Shown: positions 50,642 to 59,081 of the stretch, in pieces
Numbering within the stretch: the first letter of the stretch is position 1
Layout: each line of letters opens with the position of its first letter
Source: CAIOYC01 sp038327995
Lineage (GTDB): Bacteria; Pseudomonadota; Alphaproteobacteria; Caulobacterales; Caulobacteraceae
Direction: 5' to 3'
Assembly (NCBI GenBank): GCA_038327995.1
Contig: JBBQLP010000008.1
Coordinates: 1 to 64,000, forward strand
Length of the DNA stretch: 64,000 bases
The notes under the pieces: model-generated
The model's database searches: none
The model's input: only the letters and a program-made list of their open reading frames with translations
What the model was told of the DNA's origin: nothing
Program-made: the position numbers and the translations under genes

Positions 50642-52294
50642 ATGACAACGGTAATCACTCCCAAAGCAAGGTTTGACGCCGTCAACCTTGCGCTCGAACG
50701 CCAGGATTTGGAGCGCGCTATCGCTGTCTCCCGCGAAGCGCTGCAAGCAGGAATCGGCCATCCGCTGTTTCTGAACCTTGTCGCTTTCGACCTTGAGCGC
50801 GGGGGACGTCTCGAAGAGGCGCTTTCCCTTTTGCGAGAGGCGCTGCAGCTCTCGCCTGGCGATGTCCTTATCCTGACAGCCATAGGCCGCACCCAGTCGC
50901 AGCAGGGGCGAGATGCGGACGCGCTCGTGACCTTTGACGCCGCCATTTCCGTCAAGGCTGACCATGCGCCAGCACATCATGGTCGTGGGCTGGCCCTGTC
51001 CCTGCTCGGTCGGATCGATGAGGCACGCAGCGCCCATCAACTCGGGGTGGATATTGCTCCTGGCTATCCTGATCCGCTGGGCGCCCTTGCGGACCTTTCC
51101 TTGCGAGAAAAAGATGCGGACCAAGCCCGTAGGTTCGCCGGGCTCGCGCTAACCCTTGAGCCGCATCAACCAGCGGCTGCGCTGGTCATGGCTAGCTTGG
51201 ATGCCACTGCTGGATACCACGAAGACGCTATTGCGCGCGTGCAGCAGCTTTTGGCCACCCCACTCTCGCCGCTGCATGGCGCCGCTGCCGAACAGATGCT
51301 TGCCGAAGAGCTTGATCGCGCGGATCGTCCGGTGGAAGCGTTTGAAGGATTTGTTCGGTCAAACCAGCTTGTTCGAAGCGTTTGCAGCGCGCTCTACGTA
51401 CGCCCGGACGCGGAAACGGGACTGGCCCTTTGCAACCGGTTGAACACCGCATTCCAATTCGCAGCACCCGATGATTGGAATGCTGCGCCGGGCGGCGGCG
51501 CCCTGGGGGCCAGTAAAGCCCATGTGTTTCTGGTGGGTTTCGTTCGCTCAGGGACCACGTTGCTGGAGCAAGTCCTGGCCAGCCATCCAGACGTGGTCGC
51601 GCTGGAAGAGCAGGCGACATTGCGCGCGATCAGCCCGCCCTTCTTCGGCGACGCGGACGGCCTGGAACGCCTACGCACTTTAAATCAGACTGAAGCAGAG
51701 CGTTTGAGGGCCGACTACTGGGCGCGGGTCCGCAGTTTTGGTGTGGAACCAGCAGGCAAGGTTTTCGTCGACAAGGCGCCGCTTTCTTCCTTGTGGCTCC
51801 CCATGGTCGCAAAGTTGTTTCCAGAGGCCAAGATTCTGCTCGCCGTCCGCGACCCGCGTGATGTAGTCGTCAGCACCTTCCGCCACCGCTTTTTGATCAA
51901 TGCGTTGACCTGGCCTTTCACCGATCTTGATGAAACGGCGCAATTCTATTCGGCAATGATGGAGTTGACCGCGCTCTATCGACGGATATTGCCCATTTCA
52001 GTGTACCAGCACCGCCACGAGGACCTCGTATATACGTTTGATGAGGAGGTTACGCGGATTTGCGCCTTCCTTGGCTTAACGTGGGCGGACCAGATGCGCG
52101 ATTTCGCGGAGACGGCGAAACGCCGCGACGTGCGTACACCAAGCGCCGACCAAGTGCGCCGGGGCCTTTATAGCGAAGGCGTTGGACGCTGGCGCCGCTA
52201 CGGCGACGGGGTCAAGCCGATGCTGCCAATATTGAAACCTTGGGTAGAATATTTCGGCTATCCCGCCGATGACGCTATAGCTGCGGGGAACTGA
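50642..52294 (+). CDS. TPR-containing sulfotransferase (copy 1)
   Basis: 550 residues. The first half (about 10-245) is a run of tetratricopeptide-like repeats, such as RDADALVTFDAAISVKADHA and RIDEARSAHQLGVDIAPGYP. The second half is a PAPS-dependent sulfotransferase domain: the 5'-phosphosulfate loop GFVRSGTTLLEQ (near 299-310) and the 3'-phosphate element AVRDPRDVVVSTF. It should transfer sulfate from PAPS to a protein tyrosine, glycan or small molecule, in the cytoplasm. ATG 50642 is the first plausible start. Its 3' end overlaps the TPR-hydroxylase gene by 20 bases tail to tail. A second gene of the same architecture lies 4.6 kb downstream. Confidence 0.88.
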   Translation: MTTVITPKARFDAVNLALERQDLERAIAVSREALQAGIGHPLFLNLVAFDLERGGRLEEALSLLREALQLSPGDVLILTAIGRTQSQQGRDADALVTFDAAISVKADHAPAHHGRGLALSLLGRIDEARSAHQLGVDIAPGYPDPLGALADLSLREKDADQARRFAGLALTLEPHQPAAALVMASLDATAGYHEDAIARVQQLLATPLSPLHGAAAEQMLAEELDRADRPVEAFEGFVRSNQLVRSVCSALYVRPDAETGLALCNRLNTAFQFAAPDDWNAAPGGGALGASKAHVFLVGFVRSGTTLLEQVLASHPDVVALEEQATLRAISPPFFGDADGLERLRTLNQTEAERLRADYWARVRSFGVEPAGKVFVDKAPLSSLWLPMVAKLFPEAKILLAVRDPRDVVVSTFRHRFLINALTWPFTDLDETAQFYSAMMELTALYRRILPISVYQHRHEDLVYTFDEEVTRICAFLGLTWADQMRDFAETAKRRDVRTPSADQVRRGLYSEGVGRWRRYGDGVKPMLPILKPWVEYFGYPADDAIAAGN

Positions 52295-53465
52295 CTGATG
52301 TGGCGGCGCCATTGAATTCGTCCAAGGCGCCGCTGATCTCAGCGATCATCTCTTGTTCCCACTGCGACAGGCGCGGGTTCCAGACATCGAACAGAAGAAT
52401 GATGCGCGGTTCGTTGCTGTCGTTCCATGCCTCGTGCTCGATGGTGTCGTCGAAGACCCAGGCCTCACCGTCTGTGTAGCTGCGCGTCTCATTGCCCACC
52501 CGGAAACGGCAGCCGTCAGGGACGATCAGCGGCAGATGAACGACTAGTCGGGTGTTCGCCACCCCCGTGTGAGGGGGAATATGGGTATGGGGCGCCAAGG
52601 CCGAAAACATAGCCGCTGGCGACCGGTTCGGAACGATAGGCTGCGGTAAGCTTTGCAGCAATTCATACGTCTTAGGGCAGCGCGCTATGTTTTTGGCGAT
52701 TGGCGCGCCGTGTTCTCGAAGATGAAACGCTCCCCATCGCGGCGAGCGGTTCAACTGCTTCCATTGATCCAACGGTATGCTATCTGAATAGTCGATATAG
52801 GGCGCAAAATCTGTGTCTGCTTTTCCCAGAACATTTAAGAGTTCTTGGTGAATGGTTTCGGTCTGAGATTCCAACTCGTGCAGCCAGGGAAACTCGTGCC
52901 GGTCCCAGAACTCAATCGCGGGGAGGCCCGGATAGAAATATCCCACTGGCTCTTGCCGATAATTCTTGCGTCGACCGAGTACAAAATCGACGAAGACGTT
53001 CACTCGACGGCTCTCTGACTCCCCCCCCCTCCCCCCGATGTGACTTTTCAAAACGTCAGACAATTCTTCTGAATAGGCTGTGTTCACCTCTCGCGCGTGG
53101 GCTACGGCCCTGCGAGTTGCTGCATCTAAAGCGTGTTCCGGCGGGGCTTGCAGAAGTGCGGTGCCGTAGGCGGGACCGGCGTCGCGATGCCTCCCTGCCC
53201 GCTCCAGCAATGAGGCTCGCATCAGTAACGCCATAAAATCGCGTGGATCCTGGCCCAAGGCGCCATCCACCGCGATGAAGGCGCCATCGAGGTTCCCTGT
53301 CGCCCGTTGGCAAGCGGCGAGATTCAGCCACGCAGAAACGTCGCCTGTGCTTTGATTAAGCCCGTCCTGCCAAAGCCTAGCGGCAAGCTGGAAGTCGCCT
53401 GCGCTCATGGCTCGGAGCGCTTCATCGCGCCCCGGGGACCCCCGCGATCCACCAGCTTCAGGCAT
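52275..53465 (-). CDS. Aspartyl/asparaginyl beta-hydroxylase-like protein with TPR N-terminus
   Basis: 396 residues. TPR-like helices at about 20-125 (ALRAMSAGDFQLAARLWQDG, FIAVDGALGQDPRDFMALLM) precede the AspH catalytic domain (about 175-370). Its Fe ligands are the two His of PPHTGVANTRL (His299) and DTIEHEAWNDS (His344), with no Asp ligand, as in AspH. It could hydroxylate Asp/Asn in a peptide. A G6-A-G9 tract encodes residues 143-148 between the two parts. The ATG at 53465 sits 16 bases after a strong hairpin that ends the receptor gene, with GGGA six bases before it. No signal peptide. Confidence 0.87.
   Translation of the reverse strand: MPEAGGSRGSPGRDEALRAMSAGDFQLAARLWQDGLNQSTGDVSAWLNLAACQRATGNLDGAFIAVDGALGQDPRDFMALLMRASLLERAGRHRDAGPAYGTALLQAPPEHALDAATRRAVAHAREVNTAYSEELSDVLKSHIGGRGGESESRRVNVFVDFVLGRRKNYRQEPVGYFYPGLPAIEFWDRHEFPWLHELESQTETIHQELLNVLGKADTDFAPYIDYSDSIPLDQWKQLNRSPRWGAFHLREHGAPIAKNIARCPKTYELLQSLPQPIVPNRSPAAMFSALAPHTHIPPHTGVANTRLVVHLPLIVPDGCRFRVGNETRSYTDGEAWVFDDTIEHEAWNDSNEPRIILLFDVWNPRLSQWEQEMIAEISGALDEFNGAATSVSSPQL
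53022..53037 (-). repeat. Homopolymeric G tract (G6-A-G9) inside the AspH-like gene
   Basis: On the plus strand this is C9 (53022-53030), T, C6 (53032-53037), so the gene reads G6-A-G9, encoding Gly-Gly-Arg-Gly-Gly. Tracts of nine G are prone to slippage in replication, and a one-base change would frame-shift everything after the TPR part. It lies in the linker between repeat and catalytic domains. Assembly error is possible. Confidence 0.7.
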
Positions 53466-53480
53466 CCAAAATCCCAAAAT

Positions 53481-53511
53481 GAAGGGCGGCGAACTGCGCT
53501 CGCCGCCCTTC
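53481..53511 (-). terminator. Rho-independent terminator or attenuator after the TonB receptor gene
   Basis: Twelve-base perfect stem: GAAGGGCGGCGA (53481-53492) pairs with TCGCCGCCCTTC (53500-53511) over a seven-base loop. In the leftward transcript it is followed by ATTTTGGGATTTT, a T-rich tail. It lies 27 bases after the receptor stop (53539) and 15 bases before the AspH-like start (53465), so any AspH message from the receptor promoter must read through it. Confidence 0.85.
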
Positions 53512-53538
53512 AGATAGCTTAGTCGAAAGACGTCAACT

Positions 53539-56500
53539 TTAGAAGTCGGCGGTGAGGCCGATGAAGAAAGTCCGTCCGAGGCTATCGTAGACGCCTGGAT
53601 AGGTGTTGCCATTGCCGGTCGGAGGACCGGCTGCAGGCACAACGTTCGCGTCGACGATCGGGGCGTCCGTATCGAACACGTTAGTCACGCCAAAGCGCAG
53701 GTTCAGGTTGGGACGAACCCTCCAAGTGGCCGAAAGGTCGATGTAGTTGAAAGCGTGGATCCGCTCATCCGCCGTGTCGGTAATCCCGGAGGGATGGTTT
53801 GCGAGCAGATAGTTCCCCTTGGCAGCCCCGACCAGCGGTGCGCCGAACGGTGTGGAGCCTTGGTTGCCCTGGTTGGCGTCGAACTTCACAGCGCCGACAT
53901 AACGCCAATCAAGCGACAGATTGAGCGGCAGGGTCGGCGGCGTGTAGGTGAAGCGAACTCGGCTCTTCCAGTGCGGGAGCGGTGTGCCGCAGATCGCGCC
54001 GTAAAGCCCTGCGCAATCGTAAGCCGGGCCGTTGGCGATGGGTTGAGTGGTAAATTTGCTGATATATGTGCCGACAAAGTTGATCGCCACGGAACCCCAA
54101 TCCGGCAGGCTCCAGTCGTGCAGGTTGAAGCGGTAGGCGGCGGTAACGTCGTAGCCTTCGGTCTTGATAAATCCACCATTAATCGTCTGGTCAATGACAT
54201 ATCCGCTGTTGCCGTAAAGGATGCCAGAGGTCGCATCTCTCTGAACCAGCGTGCAGGCAGCGGTGATGCCATTGACGCATTCATTAAGAATGAGCTGCGG
54301 CGCCGGGGCCGAGATCACATTGTCCACTTCGATGTTGTAGTAGTCGATGCTGGCCGAGAATCCGTGCAGCCAATGCCAGGTCGGCGTGAAGACGACACCG
54401 AAGGTAAAGGTGTCGGCCTGTTCTGGCTTCAGGTTACGGTTGCCACTGACCAGACCCGAGCACTGGGCCGCAGGGCATTGGCCGAGGCCGGAGCCCGGGA
54501 ACCGCGCCGCCAACGCCGCCGGCGTAGTGCCAAGCAGGGCTGCGGTCGTCGCGAACGAATTGATACAACCTTGCGTGTAGGTCGCCTGACCAGCGCAAGG
54601 ATCGTTGGCCCCTACGTTCTGGATTTGCTGCGACGTAAAGAGTTCGTTCACGTTCGGCGCGCGAACCGCACGGTTGTAACCGCCGCGCAGGCGGACATCA
54701 CGGGTAATCGCCCAATCACCCTCAACCTTGTAGGCGTCGGTGGTGCCCGACGTGCTGTAGTCGGAGAACCGGTAGCCGAGATCCAGGTTCAGGCTCTTGA
54801 TGAATGGCACGTCTTCGACTAGCGGAATGCGGGCTTCACCGAACAGTTCGTAGACATCGAAGGAGCCACTATTCGGCAGAACCGTCGCGCCTTGGCCCGA
54901 TAGGTCGCCCGTCTGGTACTCGTTGTCCGTGTTGAAGGTGAGGCTCTCACTACGATACTCGGTGCCGAGCGCCAGGCTAATCCCCGAGTTGGCATAAGGG
55001 GACTTGAAGCCATATTGGCCGATATCACCGGTGACGGACACGCTGGCGATCTGTTCAGTCGTCTGACCCGACTGGAAGCCGGGCGTCACCACATAGGCGA
55101 GTTGCTGAGGGGTGAGTTTCCCAAACTGGAAGATGTTGAGCGGTACGCACAATGTAGATTCGGCTACGCACTTTCCAGTTGTCGGATCCACGATCAACGC
55201 GTTCTGAATCTTCCGGGAGGAGGCGTCGTTGTTGTAGTGCTCGTTGAAGATCGAGGTGCCATACTGAAGATAGGCGTCATAAGACCAGCCTTGGCCGAGT
55301 TCTCCGCGCGAGCCGATGTCGATCTTGTAGTTGGTGTGACGCAGGTCGTCCTGACGGTTGAGGCCCGCAAACCGGAAACCAATCTGGGCGTTCACAATCG
55401 TTCCGGTGCCAGCCTGGGCGCCGCAGAGTTGAGCCTGCTGGCTGGCCGCCAACAGCGGGTTGTTGCAGTTGATCGAGTAGAAGCTTTGCTTGTTCGGCCC
55501 ACCACCAGCGAACAGGCCGCTGGGGGCGATCTGGGCGACGGTGTGGTCATCAGCGAACAACAGGTCAGCATAGACGTCGGCGGCTGCGTTGACGCGATAG
55601 TGGGCGTTAAAGCCCGCCGTGTAGCGATCCTCAGGACGCTGGAAGTAGTTCGTCGGCGCGTAGTTGTAGGAAGGCACCGCGGCGGTCGTGAAAGTCGCTG
55701 TTCCGTTCGGGTTGACGTGGAAGCGCGTCCCGCCCAGCGAACCAGGATTGCGCGATCCGTCGTTCTGGAGTGTGAAGCGACCGAATTGTGAGTTGCTCGA
55801 CCCTTGGCAGGCGTGACCGTTGTAGATGTATGAATCAGGGCCGCTTGTATTCGTCGCGCTGATTGAACACGAACTCACGTCATACTTGTCCTGCGTAATA
55901 GCCTGCAGGTTCCGATATGTAGCGTAGGCAGTGATGTTGCCCTTGTCGTCTGGGGAATTCACGCCGATGATCGCCGACACTTCGGTCGAGAGTGTATTGG
56001 AATAATTGGTCGGGGCCTTCAGAAAATTACTGATCCCCTGAACGCCCTGGATAGAGCGACCGGAATTCCCGTTGTTGTGTTGCACAATGCCATATTGCCC
56101 ATCCAGCTCAACGCCCTGGAAGTTCTTCTTCAAGATGAAGTTGACCACCCCGGCCACGGCGTCGGCGCCGTAAACAGCGGATGCACCCCCGGTGACGACA
56201 TCAACGCGCTCGACCAGAGCGGACGGAATGTTGTTCAGGTCAGCAAAGGGCGTCTTCGGGTCGCCCGGCATAAGGCGCTTGCCGTCCACGAGCACAAGGG
56301 TGCGGGCGGGGCCAAGGTCACGCAAATCGACCGTAGCAGTTCCGCTGGCGCCGTTCGAGACGTTCGACTGCTGGCCCGCAGTGATCTGCGGCAACCCATT
56401 GAGCAGATTCTCGATGTTCGACGCGCCCTGAAGCTTGATTTCCTGATCGCTCACCACCGTCAGCGGGCTGACGGACGTCAGGTTGGGCGAGCGGATACGC

Positions 56501-56652
56501 GATCCGGTGACCGTCACTTCGGCAATTGCAGCCGGAGCGTTCGCTGTCGCACCTGCAGACGCCGTCTGGGCGGAAGCAGCGCCGCCCATAACAAAGGCGG
56601 AAGCGCCCGCGATGATCGTGGAACCCATCAGGCGGTGGCGTCTGGACATCAT
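53539..56652 (-). CDS. TonB-dependent outer-membrane receptor
   Basis: 1037 residues from ATG 56652 (AGGGGA nine bases upstream; a second ATG follows at once). A signal peptide (about 1-28, ending SAQT) precedes the plug domain: EVTVTGSRIRSPNLTSVSPL, GASNIENLLNGLPQI, LVLVDGKRLMPGDP, and VVTGGASAVYGADAVAGVVN. The remainder is a long 22-strand beta barrel, ending in LGRTFFIGLTADF with the usual terminal Phe. It should bind and import a ligand across the outer membrane using TonB energy. The length and plug resemble the large peptide/glycan receptors of Caulobacterales. The genes on both sides encode modification enzymes, which suggests its ligand or itself is their target (inference). Confidence 0.95.
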   Translation of the reverse strand: MMSRRHRLMGSTIIAGASAFVMGGAASAQTASAGATANAPAAIAEVTVTGSRIRSPNLTSVSPLTVVSDQEIKLQGASNIENLLNGLPQITAGQQSNVSNGASGTATVDLRDLGPARTLVLVDGKRLMPGDPKTPFADLNNIPSALVERVDVVTGGASAVYGADAVAGVVNFILKKNFQGVELDGQYGIVQHNNGNSGRSIQGVQGISNFLKAPTNYSNTLSTEVSAIIGVNSPDDKGNITAYATYRNLQAITQDKYDVSSCSISATNTSGPDSYIYNGHACQGSSNSQFGRFTLQNDGSRNPGSLGGTRFHVNPNGTATFTTAAVPSYNYAPTNYFQRPEDRYTAGFNAHYRVNAAADVYADLLFADDHTVAQIAPSGLFAGGGPNKQSFYSINCNNPLLAASQQAQLCGAQAGTGTIVNAQIGFRFAGLNRQDDLRHTNYKIDIGSRGELGQGWSYDAYLQYGTSIFNEHYNNDASSRKIQNALIVDPTTGKCVAESTLCVPLNIFQFGKLTPQQLAYVVTPGFQSGQTTEQIASVSVTGDIGQYGFKSPYANSGISLALGTEYRSESLTFNTDNEYQTGDLSGQGATVLPNSGSFDVYELFGEARIPLVEDVPFIKSLNLDLGYRFSDYSTSGTTDAYKVEGDWAITRDVRLRGGYNRAVRAPNVNELFTSQQIQNVGANDPCAGQATYTQGCINSFATTAALLGTTPAALAARFPGSGLGQCPAAQCSGLVSGNRNLKPEQADTFTFGVVFTPTWHWLHGFSASIDYYNIEVDNVISAPAPQLILNECVNGITAACTLVQRDATSGILYGNSGYVIDQTINGGFIKTEGYDVTAAYRFNLHDWSLPDWGSVAINFVGTYISKFTTQPIANGPAYDCAGLYGAICGTPLPHWKSRVRFTYTPPTLPLNLSLDWRYVGAVKFDANQGNQGSTPFGAPLVGAAKGNYLLANHPSGITDTADERIHAFNYIDLSATWRVRPNLNLRFGVTNVFDTDAPIVDANVVPAAGPPTGNGNTYPGVYDSLGRTFFIGLTADF

Positions 56653-56905
56653 AGGTATTGTTCCCCTGAGAAGCACCGCTTGAGCGGGCGGATCCACATA
56701 AAAGGATCGAGATGAGATTAAGGCTAGTTCTAGGCCAACAGGATTGTGCGGGTTTGCTCTCGCGGTCAATCGGTCAAGGAGATTGAGTCTGGTTTCCATC
56801 GGTGATGTCACATTGGGGTCACACGTGTGACACGGTCGCGAAGCGCCTTGAGGATGCGAGACAACACCTGCTGTTCAATGGGTGCGGCAAAGGTATGATG
56901 CCCAT

Positions 56906-58570
56906 ATGTCTTCCCCCACTTCTCTGCCTGTGGAGCCGTCGGAAGCCTGGGCCGCCGACGTGCTTGAGGCTATCCATGGCCGGAACTGGGACAAGGCAAT
57001 CCGTCTGTCTGAATACGCCTTATCCAAGGGCATTGAGCATCCGCGGCTGCTGCAGGTGCGCGCGGTCAGCCACGAACGGTGCGGGCGAATCCAGGAAGCT
57101 GTCGCAGACTTGGAGCGCGCCCATAGTCTTGCGCCTGACGATCCTGGCGTCGCAAATGCGCTGGGGGTTTGCCTGCTGAAATCAGGTAGGATTGAGAGGT
57201 CCATGGCGATTCTGGCTGCGGCCGTTGAAGCTAATCCTCGTGTTGCCGAAAGCTGGCGAAACTTGGCGACAACGCAGATCGCTGGTGGGCGCCTCGCCGA
57301 GGCCAAAGCCAGTTTCGAACGTCTTCTGGATCTCGAGCCGGATGCTGCGGACGCGCTGGGTAAGCTTGCAGTTCTGGCCTCGCATCGGGGCGACCGGGGC
57401 GACGCCAGACTATATGCGACCCGCGCTCTAGACATTGAAGGCGACAACCCAGACGCTCACCGCGCGCTAATCGAAGCGGATCTCGGCGAAAAGCGTTTTC
57501 CGGAAGCCGAAAACGGCGCTCGGATGTGGCTGGAGTCGCCGGATATGGGCGCCAACGCCAGGCATCATGCACTGGGGCTTCTGGGCGACGCCCTGGATGG
57601 ACAAGGCGACGCTGGCGAAGCCTTCAAAGTCTATTCGGAAAGCGGCGACGCCTTTCGCCGCCAGCACGCCAAGTCGTTCGCGGCGCTCGAAACGACACCT
57701 TTGAGGTCCGTCTTCGCCACGATGGCAAGCGACTTTGCCTCCACACCACCCCAAGCATGGGCGCGTGAACACAGCCTTCAAGCCCAGCGCCTGGCGACGA
57801 CACACGTCTTCTTGTTAGGGTTCATGCGCTCAGGCACGACTCTGCTCGAGCAGGCCCTTGGACAGCATCCCGCAGTTGTGAGTCTGGAGGAGGTCGAAGC
57901 CTTTGCCGAAGCGGGGGCGGAATTGTTGAATCAGCCCGGCGGTATGCGGCGCCTGGCAAGCCTGAACCACGAAGAGAGCGCACAATATCGCGCCGCCTAC
58001 TGGTCAGCGGTGGAGAAAAGCGGGGTCTCGGCCGAGGGTCGAGTATTAGTCGATAAGCTCCCCTTTAATGGCGCCAAGCTGCCGTTAATCGCCAAGCTGT
58101 TCCCCGATGCAAAAATCGTGTTCGCCCTGCGAGATCCCCGCGATGTCGTCCTTAGCTGTTTCCAGCGCCGCCTGCAGCCTAACGGCTATGCCTATGAAAT
58201 GGCCACTCTGGGCGGGGCCGCTCGATTATACGATGCGTATATGAGCCTGGTGCAAAGGTACCGCGAAACCCTCGATCTTTCAGTACTTGACCATCGTCAC
58301 GAACGTCTGGTCGCCGATTTCGAGGGTGCGGTTAGGGCCGTATGCCGATTCATCGGCCTAGACTTCATCCCTGAGATGGCGGCATTTCCAAACTCGGCTA
58401 ACTCTGGCCATGTGCTTTCACAGACCTCCCGTCAACTCAGCGACGGACTAAGCGCGCAAGGTGTGGGTAGGTGGCGCGCTTATGCTGCGGATATGGACAG
58501 CATCGCTCCCCTATTGCGCCCTTGGGTTCTACGGTATGGATACTCTAACGCTGACGAGCCAGTCCGCTAG
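56906..58570 (+). CDS. TPR-containing sulfotransferase (copy 2)
   Basis: 554 residues with the same layout as the copy at 50642. TPR-like repeats fill about 20-240, for example RIERSMAILAAAVEANPRVA and RLAEAKASFERLLDLEPDAA. The sulfotransferase domain has the PAPS loop GFMRSGTTLLEQ (305-316) and ALRDPRDVVLSCFQ. The C-terminus shares the motif GLSAQGVGRWRAYAADM with copy 1 (GLYSEGVGRWRRYGDG). The two copies share the pattern but many residues differ, so they may act on different sites. It is divergent from the TonB receptor gene (253 bases between starts). ATG 56906 is used; ribosome site weak. Confidence 0.88.
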   Translation: MSSPTSLPVEPSEAWAADVLEAIHGRNWDKAIRLSEYALSKGIEHPRLLQVRAVSHERCGRIQEAVADLERAHSLAPDDPGVANALGVCLLKSGRIERSMAILAAAVEANPRVAESWRNLATTQIAGGRLAEAKASFERLLDLEPDAADALGKLAVLASHRGDRGDARLYATRALDIEGDNPDAHRALIEADLGEKRFPEAENGARMWLESPDMGANARHHALGLLGDALDGQGDAGEAFKVYSESGDAFRRQHAKSFAALETTPLRSVFATMASDFASTPPQAWAREHSLQAQRLATTHVFLLGFMRSGTTLLEQALGQHPAVVSLEEVEAFAEAGAELLNQPGGMRRLASLNHEESAQYRAAYWSAVEKSGVSAEGRVLVDKLPFNGAKLPLIAKLFPDAKIVFALRDPRDVVLSCFQRRLQPNGYAYEMATLGGAARLYDAYMSLVQRYRETLDLSVLDHRHERLVADFEGAVRAVCRFIGLDFIPEMAAFPNSANSGHVLSQTSRQLSDGLSAQGVGRWRAYAADMDSIAPLLRPWVLRYGYSNADEPVR

Positions 58571-58649
58571 CTCCTTACGAGCTTTGTTGGGTGTTATATA
58601 CGTCAAGTCCCCGCCCTCACTCCAACGTGATTAGCTCACGGAGCGCCCG

Positions 58650-59081
58650 CTACAAGAACAGGCTCTCGGATCCGTCGGGGGCATTGGTCGCCGCCAGTGT
58701 GGCTCCTCGTAGCAGGCGGGCCACGCGCGCGAGGAGATGCGCGTCTTTGAACGGCTTTGCGAGGTAATCCTTGGCTCCGAGGGATAGACACCGCCTAACA
58801 TCATCGGCGGCGTTGCGCGCCGTGAGAACCAATACCGGCGGCTGTTTGTCCAGTGGTCGCTTATTGAGCGCCGCCAGGACCCCGAACCCGTCGAGACGGG
58901 GCATATTGAGATCAAGCACGATGGCGTCGGGCTGGACACCGTTGAGGGCTTCCAGGCCCTGATATCCGTCCCGGGCGCAGGCGGTGCGATAACCGGCCAA
59001 CTCCAGGCGGGTGGTTAGGAGTTCCAGCAGCGACGGATCATCTTCAACGATGAGTATCTTGGCGCCCCTCGGGTCAAACAC
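58650..59081 (-). CDS. Single-domain response regulator
   Basis: 143 residues, one receiver domain and no output domain. The phosphoacceptor is Asp57 (AIVLDLNMPRLDG), with the acidic pocket VEDDPS and Lys109 in YLAKPFKD. A GTG start at 59081 follows GGGAG by six bases. It overlaps the end of the upstream hybrid kinase by eight bases, so kinase and regulator are made together. It may relay phosphate from that kinase or act as a stand-alone messenger to a partner elsewhere. Confidence 0.92.
   Translation of the reverse strand: MFDPRGAKILIVEDDPSLLELLTTRLELAGYRTACARDGYQGLEALNGVQPDAIVLDLNMPRLDGFGVLAALNKRPLDKQPPVLVLTARNAADDVRRCLSLGAKDYLAKPFKDAHLLARVARLLRGATLAATNAPDGSESLFL

Noticed and set aside
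58569..58583. Hairpin AGCTC/GAGCT after the second sulfotransferase gene
   Set aside because: Five-base stem with a broken T-rich tail; not strong enough to support a terminator call.
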